Of a stretch of 64,000 nucleotides of DNA, positions 1 to 7,861 are shown piece after piece. The stretch is taken from assembly GCA_948471095.1 (NCBI GenBank), contig CAOKRG010000001.1, forward strand, positions 59,943-123,942. Direction: 5' to 3'. Under the pieces are notes generated by a model. The model saw only the letters and a program-made list of their open reading frames with translations. It ran no database searches and was not told the DNA's origin. The position numbers were made by a program, and so were the translations under genes. Positions within the stretch are counted from its first letter, which is position 1. Every line of letters begins with the position of its first letter. This stretch comes from an uncultured Oscillospiraceae bacterium (lineage in GTDB: Bacteria > Bacillota > Clostridia > Oscillospirales > Acutalibacteraceae).

Positions 1-10
1 TTAGCTTTGT

Positions 11-715
11 TTATTTCACCAGCGTGCCGATCTTCTCCCCGCACACCGCCCGCACAATGTTCCCCGGGTCCTCCATGCTGAACACCAGCCAGGGGATCCC
101 CCGGTCCTGGCAGAAGGACGCCGCCGTCATGTCCATTACCGCCAGGTTGTTTTTCAGCACGTCCATAAAGCTCAGCTCCTCAAAGCGCTTGGCCTCCGGG
201 TTCTTCTTGGGGTCGCTGTCGTACACCCCGTCCACCATGGTGGCCTTGAGGATCACGTCCGCCTCGATCTCCGCCGCCCGCAGGGCCGCGCCGGTGTCTG
301 TGGAAAAGAAGGGGTTGCCCGTGCCGCAGCCGAACACCACCACCCGGCCCTTTTCCAAGTGCCGCACCGCCCGGTTGCGGATGTAGGGCTCGGCCAGCTC
401 CTGCATGGCGATGGCCGTCTGCACCCGCACGGAAAGCCCCAGCTGCTCCAGGCCGTCCGCCACGCCCAGGGCGTTGATCACCGTGGCCAGCATGCCCATG
501 TGGTCCGCCCGGGTCCGGTCCATCTTCCCGCTGCTGCGGCCCCGCCAAAAGTTGCCGCCGCCAACCACCACGGCCACCTCCACGCCCAGGTCGTGGAGCT
601 CCTTTACCGGCTTGCAGATGTCCATCACCGTGTCGAAATCGATGCCGTGCCCGGCCGCTCCGGCCAGAGCCTCGCCGCTGAGTTTTAAAAGCACCCGCTT
701 GTATTTTGGGGTCAT
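11..715 (-). CDS. pyrH: UMP kinase PyrH
   Basis: Cytosolic kinase that converts UMP to UDP with ATP in pyrimidine nucleotide synthesis. The 234 residues match the usual length of bacterial UMP kinases of the amino-acid kinase fold. Visible motifs are KLSGEAL near residue 11, GGGNFWRGR near 52, the [10 protein letters not shown] stretch near 131 and [10 protein letters not shown] near 162. The start ATG overlaps the TGA of the upstream Cys-rich gene by four bases, so translation is probably coupled. In many Firmicutes pyrH follows tsf and precedes frr. Here the upstream partner is different, and the downstream side lies outside the window. Identification is secure. Confidence 0.97.
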   Translation of the reverse strand: MTPKYKRVLLKLSGEALAGAAGHGIDFDTVMDICKPVKELHDLGVEVAVVVGGGNFWRGRSSGKMDRTRADHMGMLATVINALGVADGLEQLGLSVRVQTAIAMQELAEPYIRNRAVRHLEKGRVVVFGCGTGNPFFSTDTGAALRAAEIEADVILKATMVDGVYDSDPKKNPEAKRFEELSFMDVLKNNLAVMDMTAASFCQDRGIPWLVFSMEDPGNIVRAVCGEKIGTLVK

Positions 716-1176
716 TCCGCCACACTCCGTTTCTTAAAGATGATAATCTCCGGGTCCGCTCCGTCCTGGCCGTACTCGCAGACCATCAGATACTTCTCGT
801 CTGCCAGCAGCCCATAGCAGCGTCCGCTGCCCAGCTTCTCCAGCTGGTTGCCAAGGTACACCCTGTCGTCCCGCCAAAACTTCGCCTCCTGCCCGCCGGG
901 AAGCGTGTATTGCAGGTTCACATAGGACCCCGGCAGCGTGTTGAGCCCGGCGACCTCCGGCATATCCGGAATGCCCAGGGCGTTGAACTCCCGGACCAGC
1001 TCCTCCTTTAGCCCGCAGCCTCCGCACGGCCCGCAGCTGTCCTGGCCCTTTTCCCGGCAGCAGGCATAAAGCGGGCACTGCCCGGCCCCAAAGGGCCTGC
1101 CCTCCGTCTCGCCGCACCCCGCGCAGCCGTCCTTGAGCCCGCACTGTCCGCAGTCCAGTCCGCATACAGCCATCAT
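712..1176 (-). CDS. Cys-rich DUF3795-like protein
   Basis: A 154-residue protein whose first 60 residues are packed with cysteines ([27 protein letters not shown]), a pattern that suggests a metal or Fe-S site and resembles the DUF3795 family. The C-terminal half has no cysteine cluster and I do not recognise it. The start ATGATG lies seven bases behind a GGGAGG ribosome site. A good promoter (1220-1248) stands just upstream, and the stop overlaps the pyrH start, so this gene leads the pyrH transcript. Function unknown. A role in Fe-S or thiol sensing would be a guess. Confidence 0.75.
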   Translation of the reverse strand: MMAVCGLDCGQCGLKDGCAGCGETEGRPFGAGQCPLYACCREKGQDSCGPCGGCGLKEELVREFNALGIPDMPEVAGLNTLPGSYVNLQYTLPGGQEAKFWRDDRVYLGNQLEKLGSGRCYGLLADEKYLMVCEYGQDGADPEIIIFKKRSVAE

Positions 1177-1219
1177 AAGCGCGCCTCCCATCGATTTGCG
1201 TACGCATATACATAGGCTA

Positions 1220-1248
1220 ATTGTACATGAAAACCCCGCCTTTGTAAA
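1220..1248 (-). promoter_or_regulatory. sigma-A promoter of the Cys-rich gene and pyrH
   Basis: Read on the minus strand: -35 TTTACA (1243-1248), a 17-base spacer and -10 TACAAT (1220-1225), about 45 bases upstream of the start at 1176. Confidence 0.75.
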
Positions 1249-1280
1249 GCCGGAAAATGGCGCTTGCGGAAAAAGTTCAC

Positions 1281-1311
1281 AAATGAGGGCGGCTCCCGCC
1301 AGGAGCCGCCC
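1281..1311 (-). terminator. hairpin terminator after the aldolase gene
   Basis: A 10-bp perfect stem GGGCGGCTCC/GGAGCCGCCC (1302-1311 with 1287-1296) begins about 15 bases after the aldolase stop codon. The T-rich stretch that follows is interrupted, so termination may be only moderate. Confidence 0.6.
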
Positions 1312-1325
1312 GAAACCGCTTTCTC

Positions 1326-2189
1326 TTACGCCTTGCCCACGGAGCCGAAGAGCTCCATCTTTTCCTTTACCGTGGCCTTGATGGCCTCGAAGCCGGGAGC
1401 CAGCAGCTTCCGGGGGTCGAAGCCTTTGCCCTGCTGGTCCTTGCCCTCCTCGATGTACTTGCGGGTGGCCGCCGCGAAGGAGAGCTGGCACTCGGTGTTC
1501 ACGTTCACCTTGGAGACGCCCAGGCTGATGGCCTTCTTCACCATCTCCTCGGGAATGCCCGTGCCGCCGTGGAGCACCAGGGGCATGGAGCCGGTCTTCT
1601 CCTGGATCTTCTCCAGCACCTCGAAATTGAGGCCCGTCCAGTTCTCGGGGTACACGCCGTGAATGTTGCCGATGCCCGCGGCCAGCATGGTCACGCCCAG
1701 GTCGGCGATCATCTTGCACTCGTCCGGGTCGGCCACTTCGCCGCCGCCCACAACGCCGTCCTCCTCGCCGCCGATGGCGCCTACCTCGGCCTCCACCGAG
1801 ATGCCCTTCTCGCCGGCGATGCGGATAATCTCCTTGGTCTTCTCGATGTTCTCGTCAATGGGGTAGTGGGAGCCGTCGAACATAACGGAGGAGAAGCCGT
1901 CCTCCATGGCTTTCAGGGCGCCTTCATAGCTGCCGTGGTCCAGGTGCAGGGCCACGGGCACGGTGATGTGGAAGGTGTCGATCATGGCCTTGACCATGGC
2001 GGAAACGGTGTTATAGCCGCACATGTACTTGCCCGCGCCCTCGGACACGCCGAGAATGACGGGGGAGTTGTTCTCCTGGGCCGTGAGAAGGATGGCCTTG
2101 GTCCACTCCATATTGTTGATGTTGAACTGGCCGACCGCGTACTTGCCGGCCTTGGCTTTGGTGAGCATTTCCTGTGCCGAAACTAACAT
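1326..2189 (-). CDS. fba: class II fructose-bisphosphate aldolase
   Basis: Zinc-dependent aldolase of glycolysis and gluconeogenesis, splitting fructose 1,6-bisphosphate into the two triose phosphates. The protein has 287 residues, normal for the short class II type. HLDHG at residues 82-86 carries the catalytic Asp and a zinc-ligand His. A second zinc-site region is AGIGNIHG, and the phosphate loop LHGGTGIP follows near residue 208. The start at 2189 has a GGAGGG ribosome site. Upstream in-frame codons lie inside the promoter leader and are not needed. Close relatives act on tagatose bisphosphate, which sequence alone cannot exclude. The gene has its own promoter and terminator, so it is a single-gene unit. 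Confidence 0.93.
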   Translation of the reverse strand: MLVSAQEMLTKAKAGKYAVGQFNINNMEWTKAILLTAQENNSPVILGVSEGAGKYMCGYNTVSAMVKAMIDTFHITVPVALHLDHGSYEGALKAMEDGFSSVMFDGSHYPIDENIEKTKEIIRIAGEKGISVEAEVGAIGGEEDGVVGGGEVADPDECKMIADLGVTMLAAGIGNIHGVYPENWTGLNFEVLEKIQEKTGSMPLVLHGGTGIPEEMVKKAISLGVSKVNVNTECQLSFAAATRKYIEEGKDQQGKGFDPRKLLAPGFEAIKATVKEKMELFGSVGKA

Positions 2190-2247
2190 AGCGAATTCCC
2201 TCCGGTTTTCATTTTGCTGCCGGGACGGGCCCGGCGGGTTTTCCATT

Positions 2248-2276
2248 ATTATAACCCAATTTGCTGGAAAAAGCAA
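2248..2276 (-). promoter_or_regulatory. sigma-A promoter of the aldolase gene
   Basis: Minus strand: -35 TTGCTT (2271-2276), 17-base spacer, perfect -10 TATAAT (2248-2253), about 60 bases before the start codon. Confidence 0.8.
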
Positions 2277-2340
2277 CCTGAAATTTGTGCGTGAAGCGCC
2301 AAAGCCCGCGCCTGCCGGGTTTGCGCGCCCCGCGCCGCCG

Positions 2341-2388
2341 GCAGAAAAGGGGCCCCGCTTCCCGAAGGAGGCAGGGTCCCCTTTTGCG
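2341..2388. terminator. bidirectional hairpin terminator
   Basis: AAAAGGGGCCCCGC and GCAGGGTCCCCTTTT form a long stem with two small irregularities, flanked by A and T runs on both strands. It separates the secreted-protein gene at 2623-3192 from the aldolase promoter. Confidence 0.65.
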
Positions 2389-2412
2389 CCGTGTTTCAGC
2401 CGTGCTTTTGTT

Positions 2413-2572
2413 GGGAGCGTCCAAAGGGCGTTGTTGTAGAAGTATTAGAAGGCCTCCGGCGGCTTAGGGACTCCGTCCCTAAGAACCCCGCCACCTTTGA
2501 AAAGGTGGACGAAACTTTTATTGCCGCGCTGAGGAAGTCTGCTTCTCAACAAAATATGCGTTTGGACTCTCC
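2413..2572 (-). repeat. family A modular intergenic repeat, short copy
   Basis: About 160 bp ending in inverted repeats GGGAGCGTCCAAAGGGCG (left) and the reverse of GGAGAGTCCAAACGC (right). Inside are GGCCTCCGGCGGCTTAGGG, a compact hairpin CTTAGGGAC-TCC-GTCCCTAAG and the hairpin CCACCTTTTCAAAGGTGG (read in the reverse direction). The CCASTGG-tipped hairpin found in longer copies is missing here. It lies between the stop of the secreted-protein gene and the terminator at 2341. Confidence 0.75.
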
Positions 2573-2622
2573 TGCGTTCGTTTATACTAGACGGGCACCG
2601 TCCGGGCCGGTCTAGCTCAAGG

Positions 2623-3192
2623 TTATAAGTTGGCTCTAGCTGCATTGAGCCCGTCCAGGACCTGGCTGGCGGCTTTCTCCACCTCCGGCTCAGCCGGGGC
2701 GGAAGCGCTGTAGGTCCCCGGCACTTCCCAGCCGGGGAAAAGGTCCTGGAAACGGGGGGAGATCACGATCTCTTTTGTGGCGGCTTTCACCAGAAACCCA
2801 AAGGATGAGTCATCCGCGCTCCAGCTGGAGCTGTAGATGATCTTCTCCCGGGCTGCGCGGATGGCCGCTTTCTGTTCCGGAGAGGCGCTCTCCAGATCGG
2901 AATAGGCCAGGTCATAGACGCTCTGGTCCACACCGTCCAGCGCGGCCAGGGCCGTCTGGGGGCTTTCCACAACCACGTCCCAGCCCGCCTCGCGCAGGGC
3001 CTGGGCCATGGCCATGTCCAGGTCAGAGCCGGTCAGGCCGGTAAAGTCGTTCTGAACAAAGACCTGGGAGGCCTCATGAGTGACGGCCTGCATCTCTTCA
3101 TCAGGCACCTGGGCCTCCGCCGCCGAGGCGGAAACCGCCGTCAGCCCAACCGCCAGGACCGCCGCCGCAAAAGACAGGAGCATTTTTTTCAT
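2623..3192 (-). CDS. small secreted protein, shares a domain with the protein at 36641-37612
   Basis: A 189-residue protein with a clear Sec signal peptide (MKKMLLSF, a hydrophobic core, and SASAAEA as cleavage region). I do not recognise a named family. The mature part contains ALREAGWDV near residue 66, LAYSDLESASPEQ near 95, AAREKIIYSSS near 113 and ISPRFQDLFPGWEVPG near 144. All four blocks recur in the larger secreted protein at 36641-37612, so this is a genuine two-member family in the window. There is no cysteine, lipobox or membrane anchor, so it is probably released or wall-associated. The start at 3192 has an AGAGGTG ribosome site, and a consensus promoter lies upstream. Confidence 0.8.
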   Translation of the reverse strand: MKKMLLSFAAAVLAVGLTAVSASAAEAQVPDEEMQAVTHEASQVFVQNDFTGLTGSDLDMAMAQALREAGWDVVVESPQTALAALDGVDQSVYDLAYSDLESASPEQKAAIRAAREKIIYSSSWSADDSSFGFLVKAATKEIVISPRFQDLFPGWEVPGTYSASAPAEPEVEKAASQVLDGLNAARANL

Positions 3193-3258
3193 GATAATAC
3201 ACCTCTATCATTTTTTGCACAGCTGAAGAACACGGCGCTGTGGGTTTCCCACAAAGGC

Positions 3259-3287
3259 ATTATATCATATATTCCAAGATTTGTAAA
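3259..3287 (-). promoter_or_regulatory. sigma-A promoter of the small secreted protein
   Basis: Minus strand: -35 TTTACA (3282-3287), 17-base spacer, perfect -10 TATAAT (3259-3264). The transcript leader is about 60 bases. Confidence 0.8.
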
Positions 3288-3337
3288 GCATTTTCACTCT
3301 TTTTTGTGCCAGGCCATCCATCTTCCAAAAAAATTGC

Positions 3338-3772
3338 TCAAATCTCCGCAATGCTGTCCTGGTTCACCAGCCGGATGCCCCGGGCGGCCAGGGCTGCGCC
3401 GGCTTTTTTCACGTCCTGCACCCGGAAGATCATATAGGCGTGGTTCACGTCGCCGCCGCCTAAAAAGGCGTACATGTACTCCACGTTTACCCCCGCCTCC
3501 CGCAGGACCTCTAGCACCTTGTGCAGGCCGCCGGGCTCGTCGGGAATCAGCACCGCCAGCACCGGGGTCAGCTGGTGGATAAACCCGCCATCCCTCAAAA
3601 CGGTGGTGGCCCGGTACACATCGTCCACAATGATGCGCACAATGCCGAAGTCGTTGGTCTCGGCCAGGCTCAGGGCCCGCATGTCAATGCCGTTTTCGGC
3701 CAGCAGGCCGGTCATGGCCGTAAGCGTTCCGGGCTTGTTTTCAAGAAAAACAGAAATTTGGTTGACTGTCAT
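3338..3772 (-). CDS. tandem ACT-domain protein
   Basis: A 144-residue protein made of two ACT domains (about residues 3-70 and 72-140), the fold that binds amino acids or related ligands as a regulatory module. The first begins ISVFLENKPGTLTAM, typical of ACT strand one, and the second begins VLAVLIPDEPGGLHKV. There is no catalytic domain. Proteins of this kind are often found next to phenylacetate-CoA ligase and indolepyruvate oxidoreductase genes, as here. I infer that it senses an aromatic amino acid or aryl acid for the module. The start has an AAGGAGGG ribosome site 13 bases after the stop of the gene at 3786. Confidence 0.88.
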   Translation of the reverse strand: MTVNQISVFLENKPGTLTAMTGLLAENGIDMRALSLAETNDFGIVRIIVDDVYRATTVLRDGGFIHQLTPVLAVLIPDEPGGLHKVLEVLREAGVNVEYMYAFLGGGDVNHAYMIFRVQDVKKAGAALAARGIRLVNQDSIAEI

Positions 3773-3785
3773 AGGGTTGCCCTCC

Positions 3786-4403
3786 TTATAAAGGGAAAAC
3801 TAGCTGGATTGTTTTATCTTCCGCAAATTCGTCCGCAAACCAGTAGCTGTGCTCCGCGCCGAAAATCACCAGAATCCTTTTTCCGGGATTTTCCGCTATG
3901 ACTCTCCGGATATTCTCCACAATGCGGCGGTTGCGCTCTGCCCAAGTAGATTGGTGGGTCTCTGGACTAAGGGAGCCCTGCATCTCATGCTTACGGCGGG
4001 CAATGTCGTTAAACGCCGTGGAGTTGAAAGGAATCGCGGATTCCAGCCCCGCCTGCATAAACTGGTCCATGATGGCATCCCACCGCTGGGCCTCTTCCGA
4101 GCCATCGGGCAGCTTGGCCTCCAGAATATCGCTTTCTTTCAAGGTCCGCTGGTAGTCCTCCTCGGTCCAGTAATCGCAGGGGACGAAGGGAACGCCCCGG
4201 CTCTTGCAGTAATCGAAAATGTAGCGGTCGTACTCGCTGGGGTATCTTTTCTCGCCGCCCTCCCAATCCTCTGGCCGCACCTCGCCGCAGACCACATCCG
4301 GCCGGAACCGGTCAAAGGCAGCGATGGCTTTTTGGTCGTCCCAGCGGCAGGCTTCCATAATTTGCCCGCCGTGTACGGAACTGAAAACTCCGATTTTCGT
4401 CAT
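3786..4403 (-). CDS. possible TIKI/TraB/ChaN-like protein in the arylacetate operon
   Basis: A 205-residue soluble protein. Three features resemble the TIKI/TraB superfamily: SSVHGG at residues 8-13, DVVCGEV with an acidic residue near 40, and a GX2H motif GAEH near the C-terminus (VIFGAEHSYWFADEF). In that superfamily two GX2H motifs and an acidic residue build the active site. Here the first motif has Ser in place of Gly, so the match is partial and the assignment tentative. The ATG at 4403 is preferred to the TTG at 4415, which sits one base after its AGGA. It lies between paaK and the ACT gene in a compact operon. Confidence 0.5.
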   Translation of the reverse strand: MTKIGVFSSVHGGQIMEACRWDDQKAIAAFDRFRPDVVCGEVRPEDWEGGEKRYPSEYDRYIFDYCKSRGVPFVPCDYWTEEDYQRTLKESDILEAKLPDGSEEAQRWDAIMDQFMQAGLESAIPFNSTAFNDIARRKHEMQGSLSPETHQSTWAERNRRIVENIRRVIAENPGKRILVIFGAEHSYWFADEFAEDKTIQLVFPL

Positions 4404-4421
4404 ATGTACGCTCAAATCCTT

Positions 4422-5723
4422 TCAAATCTTCCTCTTGTCGATCACCCGCACAGCCTTGCCCTCGCTGCGGACAATGGACTTGGGAGCCACCAAAGTCACC
4501 TTGGCGGTGAGGCCCAGCATGGAGCGCAGGCCCTCTACCAGCTCCTTCTGCCGGGCGGCCACATCGCCCAGGTTGTCGGTGAACATCTCGGGGGTCATCT
4601 CCACCTGCACGTCCAGGGTATCGGTGTTCTTCACCCGGTCCACCAAAATCTGGTAGTTGGCCGGGTAGCCATGGTTCAGCAGCACGGTCTCAATCTGAGA
4701 CGGGAACACATTGACGCCGCGGATAATGAGCATATCATCTGTACGGCCCTGAGGCTTCTGCATCTTCACATGGGTGCGGCCGCAGGGGCAGGGTTCCCGG
4801 GTGAGGGTGCAGATGTCTCTGGTGCGGTAGCGCAGCAGGGGGAACGCCTTTTTGGTGATGGAGGTGAACACCAGCTCACCCTGAGAACCCTCGGGCAGCA
4901 CCTCGCCGGTTTCGGGGTCAATAATCTCGGCGATAAAGTGATCCTCGTTAACATGCATGCCGCTTTGGGCGGAGCACTCAAAGGAGACCCCAGGGCCGGA
5001 GAGCTCGGTGAGGCCGTAGATGTCGTAGGCCTTGATGCCCAAGGTGTTCTCAATGTCCCGGCGCATCTCCTGGCTCCAGGCCTCGGCCCCGAAGATGCCC
5101 GCCTTTAGGGGGATGTCGTCCGGCCCCAGCCCCATCTCCTTCATGGTCTCGCCGATGTAGGCCGCATAGGAGGGAGTGCAGCACAAAATGGTGGCGGAAA
5201 GATCCTGGATGAACATGATCTGCCGCTCAGTGTTGCCGGAACTGGTAGGGATGGTGAGGCAGCCCACCTTGTGGGAGCCCCCGTTGAGCCCCGGCCCTCC
5301 GGTGAACAGGCCGTATCCATAGCTTACCTGGCACACGTCCTCGTTGGTGCCGCCCGCCGCCATAATGGCCCGGGCGCAGCAGTCCTCCCACAGGTCGATG
5401 TCCGCCTGGGTGTAGAAGGCCACCACCCGCTTGCCCGTGGTGCCGCTGGTAGACTGGATGCGCACGCAGTCCTTCAAGGGTACGCCCACCAGGCCGTAAG
5501 GGTAGGCCTCCCTCAAATCGGCCTTGGTGAGGAAGGGCAGCTTATACAGGTCGTCCGAGGACTTCACATCGGCGGGGGTCAGTCCCTTTGCCTCCATTTT
5601 TTTCCGGTAATAGGGCACATTGTCCCACACATGCCGCACCTGGGCTGCCAGGCGCTGGTCCTGCCAGGCCTTGATCTGTTCCCGGGAGGCGCGCTCAATC
5701 TCGGGCTGATAATACTGTTCCAT
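4422..5723 (-). CDS. paaK: phenylacetate-CoA ligase
   Basis: ANL-superfamily adenylating enzyme that joins phenylacetate or another aryl acid to CoA using ATP. The protein has 433 residues, the normal PaaK length. QSTSGTTGKRV near residue 90 is the P-loop for ATP. YDIYGLTELSGPG near 236 and YRTRDIC near 302 are adenylation-core motifs, and a small C-terminal lid follows after RTDDMLIIRGVNVFP. The ATG at 5723 with AAGGACG upstream is chosen over a TTG two codons earlier. With the indolepyruvate oxidoreductase genes upstream, the enzyme may run in the ATP-forming direction, releasing arylacetate, as proposed for archaeal aromatic amino acid fermentation. That direction is inference. Confidence 0.93.
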   Translation of the reverse strand: MEQYYQPEIERASREQIKAWQDQRLAAQVRHVWDNVPYYRKKMEAKGLTPADVKSSDDLYKLPFLTKADLREAYPYGLVGVPLKDCVRIQSTSGTTGKRVVAFYTQADIDLWEDCCARAIMAAGGTNEDVCQVSYGYGLFTGGPGLNGGSHKVGCLTIPTSSGNTERQIMFIQDLSATILCCTPSYAAYIGETMKEMGLGPDDIPLKAGIFGAEAWSQEMRRDIENTLGIKAYDIYGLTELSGPGVSFECSAQSGMHVNEDHFIAEIIDPETGEVLPEGSQGELVFTSITKKAFPLLRYRTRDICTLTREPCPCGRTHVKMQKPQGRTDDMLIIRGVNVFPSQIETVLLNHGYPANYQILVDRVKNTDTLDVQVEMTPEMFTDNLGDVAARQKELVEGLRSMLGLTAKVTLVAPKSIVRSEGKAVRVIDKRKI

Positions 5724-5781
5724 TCGCAAACCGTCCTTTTGTTTTCAGAATAAGGGCAATTGCGGGCAGCGGCCCGCGGTT

Positions 5782-6645
5782 TTACAGCTCCACCAGCTCA
5801 TACTCCCGGCCGGCGAAGCCCAGCTTTTCCGCCACATCCAGGGTGTGCACGCCGTTACGGCTCTCAATGCGCTCGACCAGGTCGCCCTTGCCCGGGTCCT
5901 CGCTGGCATAGACCAGGTCCAGGCAGGCCTGGTCCAGGGCCAGGGGGTTGAGGGAGGCCAGCACGCCGATGTCGCCGATTTTGGGGTCCTCGGCCACGGC
6001 GCAGCAGTCGCAGTCCACGGACATATTGGCCATTACGCTGATATAGGCCGCCTTGCCCCCAAAGCGCGCCACAACGGACTGGGCCGCCTCGGCCATAGAG
6101 GCCAAAAAGGAGTCGTGGTCCGAGCTCCAAATCTCTTCCGGAACCCCCGCCCCGTGAATATGGGCCTTGCCGTGGGAGGAAGCGATGCCGATGGAAATGT
6201 TCTTGATGGCTCCGCCAAAGCCGCCCATAGGATGGCCCTTAAAATGGGAGAGCACCAGCAGGGAGTCGTAATTTTGAAGGTTTTTGCCCACAAAATTCTC
6301 CTTAAGGAAGGTCCCGCCCTCTACCGGCAGGGCGATTTCCCCTTCCTCGTCCATAATGTCCACCGGGGCAATGTCCGTCCAGCCGTGGAGCTTCATGGTC
6401 TCCCAGTGGGCCTCCGTTGTGTTGCGCTTGCCCTCATAAGCGGTGTTGCACTCCACAATGGTCCCCTGGACCTGATCGATCATAGGCTTCCAGAAATTGG
6501 GCCGGATGAAATTCTGGTTGCCCACCTCGCCGGAATGGACCTTTACCGCCACCTTGCCGGGCAGCTCCACCTCCAGGGCCTCATACAGGCGGATGACGGT
6601 CTCGGGCGTGATGCTTTTTGAGAAATAAACCTTTGCTTTTTCCAT
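5782..6645 (-). CDS. DUF362-domain protein
   Basis: A 287-residue protein of the DUF362 family, whose function is not established but which is often linked to Fe-S redox proteins. Recognisable blocks are VAVKVHSGEVGNQNFIRP near 38-55, HFKGHPMGGFGGAIKNIS near 134-151, and a CXCC cluster (DCDCC) near 215 followed by LNPLALDQACLDL. Many family members carry an extra ferredoxin domain, and this one does not. The true start is the ATG at 6645 (MEKAKVYF). It lies between iorAB and paaK in the same orientation but is separated from iorB by a repeat, so it may have a separate transcript. Confidence 0.85.
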   Translation of the reverse strand: MEKAKVYFSKSITPETVIRLYEALEVELPGKVAVKVHSGEVGNQNFIRPNFWKPMIDQVQGTIVECNTAYEGKRNTTEAHWETMKLHGWTDIAPVDIMDEEGEIALPVEGGTFLKENFVGKNLQNYDSLLVLSHFKGHPMGGFGGAIKNISIGIASSHGKAHIHGAGVPEEIWSSDHDSFLASMAEAAQSVVARFGGKAAYISVMANMSVDCDCCAVAEDPKIGDIGVLASLNPLALDQACLDLVYASEDPGKGDLVERIESRNGVHTLDVAEKLGFAGREYELVEL

Positions 6646-6669
6646 GATCTGCACTGCCTTTCTGTTTTT

Positions 6670-7022
6670 TGTGTATATATGATTTCTTGCGAAATGGCTG
6701 AGAGATAGGCGAATTCGCGGTCCAGGTGCGTTAGGCACCTGGCGGATTCTTAAGGCAGAGCCTTAAGCCGCCGGAGGCCAAAACGTACTTACCAGGGCCG
6801 TAGGGGTCTCGCCTGCCGGCTCGGTCGGTTCGCAGCTTGTCTGCCACTGGCAGACGCTCACCCTGCGGCAAGGTCGTGGGGCTTCTGACATTCGCTTCGC
6901 GAAGTCGCCCCACACCCTGCCAGGTGCCAACTTCGCGTAGCGAATGTCAACTTCGCGTAGCGAATGTTGTAAGCCCCTGGACCTCGCAATATTTTCCGCA
7001 ATTAACTGCCGGGGTAATAAAT
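6670..7022 (-). repeat. composite family A repeat with MITE-like ends and a tandem 20-bp unit
   Basis: The left end GATTTCTTGCGAAAT resembles the terminal repeat of the element at 52453-52578. The interior is family A in reverse orientation: GCCGCCGGAGGCC, TCTCGCCTGCCGGCTCGGTCGG and the hairpin GTCTGCCACTGGCAGAC (6839-6855). Near 6930-6970 a unit CAACTTCGCGTAGCGAATGT occurs twice in tandem (the first copy with one substitution). The right end CCCCTGGACCTCGCAATATT resembles that of the copy at 63580-63900. No gene is visible in this 400-base gap. Confidence 0.65.
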
Positions 7023-7047
7023 TCCGGGGCAATAACAGCAAATCTGC

Positions 7048-7278
7048 CTATTGCCTCTTGTCCTTCTCCAAAATGCGCAGCGCCCGGCCCACGCCCAGGG
7101 AGACCAGCCCAAAGCCCCACAGCTCCACCAGGTTGGTCTTACCCCCGTAAAAGCTGGCGATGTCCGGCCGCAGGGACGCATAGAAGGACAGCAGCCCATA
7201 CAGCAGGGCCAGCGCCACGCAGACGGTACCGAACACATAGAGGGCCATCACCAAAAAGCTGCCCAAAGGCGTCTTCAT
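7048..7278 (-). CDS. small two-helix membrane protein
   Basis: A 76-residue protein with one long hydrophobic segment (about residues 8-31) and a second weaker one (about 50-66), ending in a charged tail LRILEKDKRQ. No family is recognised. It begins ten bases after the iorB stop, so it is co-transcribed with iorAB. The ribosome site is only a G-rich stretch, which suggests weak or coupled translation. A structural or transport-linked role beside the oxidoreductase is possible but unproven. Confidence 0.6.
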   Translation of the reverse strand: MKTPLGSFLVMALYVFGTVCVALALLYGLLSFYASLRPDIASFYGGKTNLVELWGFGLVSLGVGRALRILEKDKRQ

Positions 7279-7288
7279 GCCGCGCCCC

Positions 7289-7861
7289 CTAGGCCTTCTG
7301 CCCCAGGGCGAAGGCCCGGCGGTTCAGGTCCAAAAACTTGGGCGGCACGCAGGCCTCAATGGCCTCCTGCCAGGCGCTCTCCGGGAAGTCGAAATAGTGG
7401 CTGAGCCGCCCCAGAAGCACCAGGTTCACCGCCTTGGGGCTTCCCGCCTCCTCCGCCAGAGAGAGGCAGTCCAAAGCGTCCGCCTCCGCGCCCGCCGCCC
7501 GCATTTTTTCCACCAGATCCTGGGGGTATTCCGCCGCGCCGGTAATGACCGGCATGGGGTCGATGCGCTGGGTGTTGGTCACGATCTTCCCCCCTGGCTT
7601 GAGGTATTCCAGCCAGCGGGCCGCCTCCAGCAGCTCGAAGGAGACGATGGCGTCCGCCTGTCCCTTGTCGATCACCGGGGAGGCCACCCTGTCCCCATAC
7701 CGCACGAAAGTCACCACGCTGCCCCCCCGCTGGCTCATGCCGTGGACCTCGCTGACCTTGACGTCAAAGCCCTGGTTCAGCAGGAGGCGGCCCAGCAGCT
7801 TGCTGGCCAAAAGGGAGCCCTGCCCGCCGACCCCGACGATCATAATGTTCTTGGTATCCAT
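7289..7861 (-). CDS. iorB: indolepyruvate ferredoxin oxidoreductase, beta subunit
   Basis: The 190-residue gamma-domain type subunit of indolepyruvate:ferredoxin oxidoreductase. With IorA it oxidatively decarboxylates aromatic 2-oxoacids to aryl-acetyl-CoA and reduces ferredoxin. VGVGGQGSLLASKLLG near residue 8 and SEVHGMSQRGGSV near 38-50 are signatures of this domain. The start ATG at 7861 shares one base with the iorA stop (TAATG), indicating coupled synthesis of equal subunits. A longer reading frame upstream overlaps iorA and is not used. Confidence 0.95.
   Translation of the reverse strand: MDTKNIMIVGVGGQGSLLASKLLGRLLLNQGFDVKVSEVHGMSQRGGSVVTFVRYGDRVASPVIDKGQADAIVSFELLEAARWLEYLKPGGKIVTNTQRIDPMPVITGAAEYPQDLVEKMRAAGAEADALDCLSLAEEAGSPKAVNLVLLGRLSHYFDFPESAWQEAIEACVPPKFLDLNRRAFALGQKA

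Noticed and set aside
2341-2622. Riboswitch in the 433-base gap before the aldolase gene
   Set aside because: The gap is explained by a promoter, a bidirectional terminator and a family A repeat. No known riboswitch core was recognised.
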